A stretch of 64,000 bases of DNA, from NCBI RefSeq assembly GCF_900167465.1, contig NZ_FUWR01000011.1, positions 55,962-119,961 on the forward strand. The letters are read 5' to 3'. Made by a program: the position numbers and the translations under genes. The notes under the pieces were generated by a model, which made no database searches, was not told the origin of the DNA, and worked only from the letters and a program-made list of their open reading frames with translations. This document shows, piece after piece, positions 57,838 through 64,000 of the stretch. Every line of letters begins with the position of its first letter. Position 1 is the first letter of the stretch. Source of the stretch: Trichlorobacter thiogenes (GTDB taxonomy: Bacteria > Desulfobacterota > Desulfuromonadia > Geobacterales > Pseudopelobacteraceae).

Positions 57838-58791
57838 GTGCAGCTTTTCCTTAACCTGAACCTCAATCTTGACCTGATGCATTATCACGCTCTTTATCAA
57901 TCAGGTGAACTGTTACAACGGGTTCGCGAGGGATACCGCAGGCTGTTGGCCTGCGATCTCTGTCCTCATAGCTGCGGAATAAACCGGATCAAGGGAGAGC
58001 AAGGCAGGTGTCGGAGCGGGCTCAAACCCCGTATAGCCTCAGCCAATCTGCACCACGGGGAAGAACCTCCGATTAGCGGCAGCAGGGGATCAGGCACGAT
58101 CTTTTTTTCAGGCTGCACCCTAAGCTGTCTGTTCTGCCAGAATTTTCCAATCAGCCAGCAGAACAATGGTGAGAGCATCAGCACCGCTGAGCTGGCAAAA
58201 CGGATGCTGGGGCTGCAGAAACGGGGGGCTCACAACCTTAATCTGGTTACCCCCACCCACTGGCTGCCACAGTTTCTGGCAGCGCTCTGGCAGGCCATAC
58301 CACAAGGCTTTACTCTGCCGATAGTATGGAACTCCAGTGGTTATGAAACAATAGAGGTGTTGCAGCTGCTGGATGGGGTCGTGAGCATCTATCTGCCGGA
58401 TATGAAGTATGCTGATGATACCCAGGCTAAGGAACTGTCCGGCGCTCCTGGCTACACAGCGTTCAACCATGCTGCTGTCCAGGAGATGTTACATCAGGTA
58501 GGTCATCTTCAGGTGGATGATCAGGGTATTGCCCTGCAGGGTTTGATTATCCGGCATCTGGTGTTACCCCAAGGCAGGGCAGGTTCTTGTGAAACCCTGC
58601 CATGGATCGCTGATCACCTTGGCGAGCAGACTCATATCGCCTTGATGAGCCAGTATTTTCCTGCCTGGCAGGCAACCACCACAGCAGGGATTAATCGTGG
58701 GGTGGTTCATGACGAATATGACGCCGCAGTAGAGGCACTAGAAGCAGCTGGCCTTGAAAACGGTTGGGTGCAGGAGCTGGGAACAGAGTGA
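57838..58791 (+). CDS. Radical SAM protein, PflA-like (COG1313 type)
   Basis: A 317-aa protein. An N-terminal Cys-rich segment (CDLCPHSCGINR and GRCRSG) is typical of the COG1313 (PflX-like) group. The radical SAM motif GCTLSCLFCQN (CX3CX2C) follows. The substrate protein is unknown. The start is probably GTG at 57838 with GAGG upstream, although an ATG at 57877 would also leave the conserved parts intact. AGGTTAAG (57831-57838) can pair with CTTAACCT (57850-57857), enclosing the GTG in a hairpin. It has no evident link to pyrimidine synthesis. Confidence 0.82.
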   Translation: MQLFLNLNLNLDLMHYHALYQSGELLQRVREGYRRLLACDLCPHSCGINRIKGEQGRCRSGLKPRIASANLHHGEEPPISGSRGSGTIFFSGCTLSCLFCQNFPISQQNNGESISTAELAKRMLGLQKRGAHNLNLVTPTHWLPQFLAALWQAIPQGFTLPIVWNSSGYETIEVLQLLDGVVSIYLPDMKYADDTQAKELSGAPGYTAFNHAAVQEMLHQVGHLQVDDQGIALQGLIIRHLVLPQGRAGSCETLPWIADHLGEQTHIALMSQYFPAWQATTTAGINRGVVHDEYDAAVEALEAAGLENGWVQELGTE

Positions 58792-58808
58792 CCGGAGATG
58801 ATGATTTA

Positions 58809-59291
58809 ATGCAAGAACCAACTACACGATCTGATGATACCCAAATTTTAGAAAAATGTCGTGAGATCGAGCTGCTTTCTAGGAAATTGTATCTATTTTT
58901 TGCAGATCTTTATGCTGATGACGCAGATATCAAATCAATATGGACAAAGACTGCAGATGAAGAACAGCATCATGCTGATCAGTTTACCCTTGCGTTGAAG
59001 ATGAAAAAAAGTCTGGGAGTTACCTTAAACATTGATATGCAAAAGGCTGTTTTTGTTGTGGGTGAATTGGAAAAATTGATTAAAAGATGTGAAGCAAATC
59101 CACCAAAACTTGTGGACGCGTTATCAACAGCCATAAAACTAGAACATTATCTTTCAGATTTGCATCTTGTGTGTGTTGCCTCATTTGAAGACCAAAGCTT
59201 CAAAAACATGTTTAATGCAATGATGGCAGCTGATCAACAGCATATCGAACGTTTGCAAGCTGCGCTCGATTCTATGATCAGTACAGCGTAG
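58809..59291 (+). CDS. Ferritin-like/rubrerythrin-type domain protein
   Basis: About 160 aa, four predicted helices with iron-ligand patterns: a Glu in the first helix (CREIELLSRKLY), DEEQHH, a Glu in KLEHYLSDLH and DQQHIERL. This suggests a di-iron rubrerythrin-like fold. No rubredoxin Cys pair is present. Base composition is visibly more AT-rich than its neighbours, hinting at later acquisition. The ATG at 58809 is preferred; a GTG at 58788 overlaps the radical SAM stop. Function is unknown. Confidence 0.7.
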   Translation: MQEPTTRSDDTQILEKCREIELLSRKLYLFFADLYADDADIKSIWTKTADEEQHHADQFTLALKMKKSLGVTLNIDMQKAVFVVGELEKLIKRCEANPPKLVDALSTAIKLEHYLSDLHLVCVASFEDQSFKNMFNAMMAADQQHIERLQAALDSMISTA

Positions 59292-59298
59292 AGCAGGT

Positions 59299-59628
59299 AT
59301 GAAAACTGTCGTTTTGCTGTTTATATCAAATATTTTCATGACCTTTGCCTGGTATGCCCACTTAAAGAACCTGAGTAGTTGGCACTGGTTTATTGCTGTC
59401 CTGGTCTCGTGGGGGATCGCGTTTTTTGAATACCTGGTGCAGGTGCCGGCCAACCGGATCGGCTATCACGGTACATTCAGTCTGGCACAGCTGAAGATCA
59501 CCCAGGAAGTTATCACTTTGGCGGTGTTTGTCCCGTTTGCCGTGTTTTACATGGGTGTTCCACTGAAGCTTGATTACCTCTGGGCCGGATGTTGTCTGGC
59601 CGGAGCAGTATATTTTATATTTCGCTGA
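59299..59628 (+). CDS. DUF486 family membrane protein
   Basis: A 109-aa protein with four hydrophobic helices and the DUF486 pattern (FMTFAWYAHLK, FFEYLVQVPANRIGY, LAQLKITQEVITL). DUF486 resembles small drug/metabolite transporter family proteins, but no substrate is established. It follows the ferritin-like gene by seven bases and precedes the copy B repeat. Confidence 0.85.
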   Translation: MKTVVLLFISNIFMTFAWYAHLKNLSSWHWFIAVLVSWGIAFFEYLVQVPANRIGYHGTFSLAQLKITQEVITLAVFVPFAVFYMGVPLKLDYLWAGCCLAGAVYFIFR

Positions 59629-59630
59629 GA

Positions 59631-59747
59631 AATGCGCTCTTTCGTCAATCTCGGCGTTGACCATCAAGACTATTTGTGCGGTGTACTATCGTAGTACGCC
59701 TCCGCATAGTCTCTTGGTCGCCTTGACCTTGACGAAACAATCGCATT
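59631..59747. repeat. 117-bp inverted-repeat element (copy B), DUF486-carB gap
   Basis: Terminal arms AATGCGCTCTTTCGTCAA (59631-59648) and TTGACGAAACAATCGCATT (59729-59747) pair imperfectly. A central pair GTACTA/TAGTAC is flanked by TGTGCGG and TACGCCTCCGC, at offsets 44 and 64, as in copy A (45 and 64). The arms differ in sequence between copies, but both copies can pair, as expected if structure is conserved. The element ends 24 bases before the carB ATG. Confidence 0.75.
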
Positions 59748-59771
59748 TCCTAATTTTGCAAGGAGTTGTAC

Positions 59772-62700
59772 ATGCCTAAAAGAACAGACATTAAAAAAAT
59801 TCTGATCATCGGAGCAGGGCCGATCGTGATTGGCCAAGCCTGCGAGTTTGACTATTCCGGTACCCAGGCCTGTAAGGCGCTGAAAGAGGAAGGCTATGAG
59901 GTGGTGTTGCTGAACAGTAACCCGGCCACCATCATGACTGACCCTGATTTTGCTGACCGCACCTATGTGGAGCCGGTCACCCCTGAGATTCTGGCCAAGA
60001 TCATTGAAAAAGAGCGCCCTGATGCTGTTCTACCCACCCTGGGGGGGCAGACCGCCCTGAACACGGCAGTTAGCGTGGCTGAAATGGGGATACTGGACAA
60101 GTTTGGCGTTGAGCTGATCGGTGCCAAGCTGCCTGCCATTAAAAAGGCTGAGGATCGTACCCTGTTCAAGCAGGCCATGGAGAAGATCGGTCTGTCCGTG
60201 CCCAAGTCAGGCTTGGCCCATAACCGTGCAGAGGTGATGGAGGTTGTCAAGCAGGTTGGCTTTCCGGCCATTATCCGCCCCTCTTTTACTCTGGGGGGTA
60301 CCGGTGGCGGCATTGCCTACAACATGGAAGAGTACGAGCGGATGGCCATGGTGGGGATTGATGCCTCACCAACCGATGAGATCCTGGTTGAGGAATCGGT
60401 AATTGGCTGGAAAGAGTATGAGCTGGAGGTAATGCGTGACACCGCTGACAACGTGGTGATCATCTGCTCCATTGAGAACTTTGATCCAATGGGGGTCCAT
60501 ACCGGTGACTCCATCACCGTGGCCCCGGCCCAGACCCTGACCGACAAGGAATACCAGATTCTGCGGGATGCCTCTCTGAAGATCATCCGTGAGATCGGCG
60601 TTGATACCGGCGGCTCCAATATCCAGTTCGGTATCAACCCCCGTGATGGCCGTTTGGTGGTAATCGAGATGAACCCGCGGGTCTCCCGTTCATCTGCCCT
60701 GGCCTCCAAGGCCACCGGCTTCCCGATCGCCAAGATTGCAGCCAAGCTGGCTGTTGGCTATACCCTGGATGAAATCCGCAATGACATCACCCGCGAGACC
60801 CCGGCCTGTTTTGAGCCGACCATTGATTACGTAGTTACCAAGATCCCGCGCTTTACCTTTGAAAAATTCCCGGCTGCTGATGCCACACTGACTACTCAGA
60901 TGAAGTCAGTGGGGGAGGTTATGGCTATTGGCCGGACCTTTAAGGAATCGTTCCAGAAGGCGCTGCGTTCTTTGGAGATCGGTGTCTGCGGTTTTGATTC
61001 CAAGCTGTTTGATCTTGGCGAAGAGACCCGGCGTTCTTTGACTGACCATGAACAGCAACTGTTGCTGGAGAAGCTGAGTGTCCCCAATGCAGACCGGCTC
61101 TGGTATCTGGGAGATGCCCTGCGCAGCGGCATGACCGTTGATGAGGTTCACAAGCATACCGCCTTTGATCCCTGGTTTGTGAATAACATGCGTCAGATCA
61201 TTGAAAAAGAAGATGAGCTGAAGGGCCTGAATCCAACTGCTGTTACCCGTGACCAGCTGTATGAAGCCAAGCAGTACGGTTTTTCTGACAAGATGTTGGC
61301 AAAGCTCTGGAAGATCAGCGAAGACCAGGTACGTGAACTGCGCTGGAGCCTGAAGGTCCGTCCGGTGTACAAGCGGGTGGATACCTGTGCTGCCGAGTTT
61401 GTGGCCTATACCCCCTATCTCTATTCAACCTATGAGGAAGAGTGCGAGGCAGAGGTTACTGACCGCAAGAAGATCATTATCCTTGGCGGTGGACCCAACC
61501 GGATCGGCCAGGGGATCGAGTTTGACTACTGCTGTGTGCATGGCGTCTTTGCCTTGGCAGAGGATGGCTATGAGACCATCATGGTCAACTGCAACCCTGA
61601 GACGGTCTCCACTGATTATGATACTTCTGACCGTCTCTACTTTGAGCCGTTGACCCAGGAAGATGTGCTGGAGATTGTTGCCAAGGAAAATCCAGTGGGT
61701 GTGATCGTGCAGTTTGGTGGTCAGACACCGCTTAAGTTATCAGTGGCCCTTGAAAAGGCCGGAGTGCCGATCATCGGTACCAGCCCGGATGCCATAGACC
61801 GGGCTGAGGATCGTGAGCGGTTCCAGGAAATGCTGCATAAGCTGAACCTGTTGCAGCCTGAGAACGGTACAGCCCGTTCCTTTGAAGAAGCTGAAGAAGT
61901 GGCCAACCGGATCGGCTATCCGGTGGTGGTGCGTCCTTCCTATGTACTGGGTGGGCGAGCCATGGAGATTGTCTACGATGTGGAGAACCTGCGGCGCTAC
62001 ATGATGACTGCGGTGCAGGCTTCACCAGAGCACCCGATCCTGGTGGATAAATTCCTGGATGCAGCCATTGAGATCGATGTGGATGCCCTTTGCGATGGTA
62101 AGCAGGTGGTGATCGGCGGGATTATGGAGCATATTGAAGAAGCTGGTATCCATTCCGGTGATTCTGCCTGTTCATTGCCGCCATACTCGCTGTCACAGGA
62201 GTTGATTGCCGAGGTCCGCCGTCAGACCGAGATCATGGCCCTGGAGCTGAACGTGATCGGCCTGATGAACGTTCAATATGCGGTTAAGGATGGCACCATC
62301 TATATCCTTGAGGTTAACCCCCGTGCCTCCCGTACCGCACCGTTTGTTTCCAAGGCTACTGGACGTCCGCTGGCAAAGATTGCTGCCCGGATCATGGCGG
62401 GTAAAACTCTGGCAGAGCTGGGCGTTTCCGGTGACATTGTGCCGGATTACTTCTCGGTCAAGGAAGCGGTCTTCCCGTTTGTTAAATTTCCCGGCGTGGA
62501 TACCATTCTGGGACCAGAGATGAAGTCCACCGGCGAGGTAATGGGAATTGGTGATACCTTTGCCGAGGCCTTTGCTAAATCCCAGTTGGGCGCCAATGTC
62601 AAGATGCCGCTATCCGGTAATGCCTTTATCAGCGTACGGGATGGAGACAAGAAACATGTTGTCTCAGCTGCGGAAAAACTGTATAAAGCCGGATTCGGCA

Positions 62701-63020
62701 TCATTGCCACCGGCGGTACAGCATCATTCCTTGAAGAAAAGGGGATCCCGGTACGTCGGATCAACAAGGTTATGGAAGGCCGTCCCCATATTGTTGATGC
62801 CTTGAAAAACGGTGAAGTGCAGCTGGTGATCAATACCACCCAGGGTGCTCAGGCAGTGGCAGATTCATTCTCCATCCGTCGCGAAGCCCTGATGCACAGC
62901 GTGGCTTACTACACCACTGCCACCGGCGCCAATGCCGCTGTTGATGCTATCATTGACCTGAAAGGGCATGATTTGCGGGTGAAACCGCTGCAGGATTATC
63001 TTTGTCAGGAGCAGAAGTAA
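59772..63020 (+). CDS. carB: Carbamoyl-phosphate synthase large subunit
   Basis: Protein of 1082 aa. Two homologous ATP-grasp halves ([17 protein letters not shown] and [16 protein letters not shown] begin each) make carbamoyl phosphate from bicarbonate, ammonia and two ATP. The C-terminal MGS-like domain (~940-1070; [14 protein letters not shown]) binds allosteric UMP or ornithine. The ATG at 59772 follows AAGGAG; the TTG two codons earlier is not needed. Confidence 0.96.
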   Translation: MPKRTDIKKILIIGAGPIVIGQACEFDYSGTQACKALKEEGYEVVLLNSNPATIMTDPDFADRTYVEPVTPEILAKIIEKERPDAVLPTLGGQTALNTAVSVAEMGILDKFGVELIGAKLPAIKKAEDRTLFKQAMEKIGLSVPKSGLAHNRAEVMEVVKQVGFPAIIRPSFTLGGTGGGIAYNMEEYERMAMVGIDASPTDEILVEESVIGWKEYELEVMRDTADNVVIICSIENFDPMGVHTGDSITVAPAQTLTDKEYQILRDASLKIIREIGVDTGGSNIQFGINPRDGRLVVIEMNPRVSRSSALASKATGFPIAKIAAKLAVGYTLDEIRNDITRETPACFEPTIDYVVTKIPRFTFEKFPAADATLTTQMKSVGEVMAIGRTFKESFQKALRSLEIGVCGFDSKLFDLGEETRRSLTDHEQQLLLEKLSVPNADRLWYLGDALRSGMTVDEVHKHTAFDPWFVNNMRQIIEKEDELKGLNPTAVTRDQLYEAKQYGFSDKMLAKLWKISEDQVRELRWSLKVRPVYKRVDTCAAEFVAYTPYLYSTYEEECEAEVTDRKKIIILGGGPNRIGQGIEFDYCCVHGVFALAEDGYETIMVNCNPETVSTDYDTSDRLYFEPLTQEDVLEIVAKENPVGVIVQFGGQTPLKLSVALEKAGVPIIGTSPDAIDRAEDRERFQEMLHKLNLLQPENGTARSFEEAEEVANRIGYPVVVRPSYVLGGRAMEIVYDVENLRRYMMTAVQASPEHPILVDKFLDAAIEIDVDALCDGKQVVIGGIMEHIEEAGIHSGDSACSLPPYSLSQELIAEVRRQTEIMALELNVIGLMNVQYAVKDGTIYILEVNPRASRTAPFVSKATGRPLAKIAARIMAGKTLAELGVSGDIVPDYFSVKEAVFPFVKFPGVDTILGPEMKSTGEVMGIGDTFAEAFAKSQLGANVKMPLSGNAFISVRDGDKKHVVSAAEKLYKAGFGIIATGGTASFLEEKGIPVRRINKVMEGRPHIVDALKNGEVQLVINTTQGAQAVADSFSIRREALMHSVAYYTTATGANAAVDAIIDLKGHDLRVKPLQDYLCQEQK

Positions 63021-63023
63021 ACG

Positions 63024-63500
63024 ATGTCCAACAATATACCGCTAACCAAAGAGAGTCATGAGGCACTTCAGGAAGAACTGAAGCGTTTGATCAGAGAAGA
63101 ACGTCCCAAGGTGATTCAGGATATTGCTGAAGCACGCAGTCATGGTGACCTTTCAGAAAATGCTGAATACGATGCTGCCAAGAATCGCCAAGGGTTTATT
63201 GAGGGCAGGATTCAGGAGCTGCAGGGCAAGCTGGCCCGTGCCCATGTGGTTGACCTGACCGGTCTTAAGCCGGATAAAGTGGTCTTTGGTGCCACGGTTA
63301 CCCTGTATGATACCGCATCAGAAGAAGAGATTACCTACAAGATTGTTGGCGAGGATGAGGCTGACATCAAGCTGGGCAAGATCTCCTGCACCTCGCCGGT
63401 GGGTAAGGCGCTGATCGGGCACAAGCTGGATGATGCCGTTAAGGTTGTGGTTCCAGCTGGTACTAAAGAATACGAAATCATTGAGATCAAATACGAGTAG
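63024..63500 (+). CDS. greA: Transcription elongation factor GreA
   Basis: Protein of 158 aa. An N-terminal coiled coil with the acidic tip (HGDLSENAEYDAAKNRQ) that enters the RNA polymerase channel and stimulates transcript cleavage. A C-terminal FKBP-like domain has SPVGKALIGHKLDD. Three bases after carB, a pairing known from other bacteria. Confidence 0.96.
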   Translation: MSNNIPLTKESHEALQEELKRLIREERPKVIQDIAEARSHGDLSENAEYDAAKNRQGFIEGRIQELQGKLARAHVVDLTGLKPDKVVFGATVTLYDTASEEEITYKIVGEDEADIKLGKISCTSPVGKALIGHKLDDAVKVVVPAGTKEYEIIEIKYE

Positions 63501-63510
63501 GGGGTAGGGT

Positions 63511-63720
63511 ATGGCACAGGCAGCAGCTAAAATAACCAAAGATATGACGTTTCTTGAGATGTTGCGTACCTATCCTGAGACCGCAAAGGTTCTGAAAAAA
63601 TATAATCTGGCCTGTGCCAGCTGCATGGGTGCCCAGAGTGAGCCGATTGACCTGGGAGCCATCAACCACGGACTTGATCCAGAACTGCTGTTGGCAGACC
63701 TTAATGCTGCGGTAAAATAG
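63511..63720 (+). CDS. DUF1858 domain protein (CxxC)
   Basis: A 69-aa DUF1858 protein with a CASC motif after the KKYNLA helix and the usual ITKDM opening. Paralogous to 1169-1369, sharing the ITKDM start, the CxxC and the L-x-x-LLxxLN ending. Ten bases after greA and last before a terminator, so it is part of the carB-greA transcript. Role unknown. Confidence 0.8.
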   Translation: MAQAAAKITKDMTFLEMLRTYPETAKVLKKYNLACASCMGAQSEPIDLGAINHGLDPELLLADLNAAVK

Positions 63721-63736
63721 AATCTCCTACTGATGC

Positions 63737-63776
63737 TAAAATCCCTTTGAGAATACCAACAAAGGGATTTTATTTT
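63737..63776 (+). terminator. Intrinsic terminator ending the carB-greA-DUF1858 unit
   Basis: A perfect 13-bp stem, TAAAATCCCTTTG/CAAAGGGATTTTA (63737-63749 and 63760-63772), with a ten-base loop and a following T run. Confidence 0.9.
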
Positions 63777-63914
63777 GTTACTATTCTTCTTTTTTATTTT
63801 CCCGCTGTGGAGGCCCTCCTCATGCATGACACAAGTACTACTTGTTGGCAACTTTCCAAGAGATTGATGGCGGATCAGAACGTCAGCTATTCATAGCGCC
63901 ACTTAAAGGTAATT

Positions 63915-64000
63915 GAAGGTTTTCAGTAAACCACCGGCTCTGCCGGTGAGACTTGAAAAGGCTCTGCCGTTCCAGCGATAGTTCCTCCTGAGGAAAGCCC
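63915..64000 (+). mobile_element. Possible left end of an IS200/IS605-type element, cut by the window edge
   Basis: The gene-free right edge (63777-64000) contains hairpin CACCGGC/GCCGGTG (63932-63948, TCT loop), then a second structured stretch ending in TTCCTCCTGAGGAA. That palindrome could hide a ribosome site just before the edge. A subterminal hairpin followed by a structured leader ahead of a small transposase is the IS200-type layout. No transposase is visible, so this is a suggestion from architecture only. Nothing coding was recognised in 63777-63914. Confidence 0.3.

Noticed and set aside
1..64000. CRISPR arrays, tRNA, rRNA or prophage genes
   Set aside because: No regularly spaced repeats, cloverleaf-like sequences, rRNA segments or phage genes were recognised in the intergenic regions.

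Overview
The window is a gene-dense, moderate-GC bacterial chromosome segment. It most likely comes from a Geobacter-type organism (Geobacterales, formerly Deltaproteobacteria; Trichlorobacter/Geobacter lovleyi would fit). That placement is inferred from gene content (HDOD, DUF4388/PATAN and PilZ proteins, a CheA/CheW/CheR/CheB cluster, DUF1858 proteins, a cmk-ispH-rpsA string, pyrR with an RNA attenuator), not from a database search. I found no rRNA, tRNA or CRISPR array. Nearly all bases belong to recognisable genes, many overlapping by 1-4 bases.

Layout. 1-3.7 kb (minus): rsmD-coaD-aspC ending in a strong terminator, then a DUF1858 protein and a membrane-anchored PilZ protein. 3.9-6.1 kb: two convergent HDOD proteins. 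6.4-13.5 kb (plus): pheA-tyrA-aroA-cmk-ispH-rpsA, a terminator, then a DUF309 gene. 13.5-19.9 kb (minus): metF-metH and htpG. 20-25.4 kb (plus): miaB, glnS, era, der. 25.5-35 kb (plus): a chemosensory operon (PATAN-receiver, CheY, CheA, ExeA-type ATPase, two CheW, HEAT-repeat protein, CheR, CheB) with no receptor gene. 35-39 kb (plus): leuS-lptE-holA. 39.1-41.2 kb (minus): purM-purN and rpsT. 41.3-43.6 kb (plus): a lytic transglycosylase, pgsA and a KamA-family radical SAM enzyme. 43.6-47.9 kb (minus): a small membrane protein, a symporter-GAF-PP2C fusion, a STAS protein and an RsbW-like kinase. 48-51.4 kb (plus): TPR lipoprotein and oligopeptide-binding lipoprotein, convergent with trmL. 52-63.7 kb (plus): serA, then a PyrR-attenuated pyrimidine region (pyrR-pyrB-pyrC-carA, three unrelated genes, carB, greA, DUF1858). 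The right edge holds a terminator and what may be the left end of an IS200-type element.

How genes work together. PheA, TyrA and AroA give the aromatic amino acid route. MetF supplies methyl-tetrahydrofolate to MetH. CarA/CarB, PyrB and PyrC make dihydroorotate under a PyrR-type RNA switch. CheA, CheW, CheR and CheB form a complete signalling core lacking its own receptor.

The most unusual locus is 43.6-47.9 kb. A transporter-like membrane sensor carries a built-in PP2C phosphatase and is followed by its probable antagonist and anti-sigma-type kinase. It looks like a complete nutrient-sensing partner switch. Two 117-bp inverted-repeat elements of one family sit inside the pyrimidine gene run, and a third long inverted repeat separates era from der.
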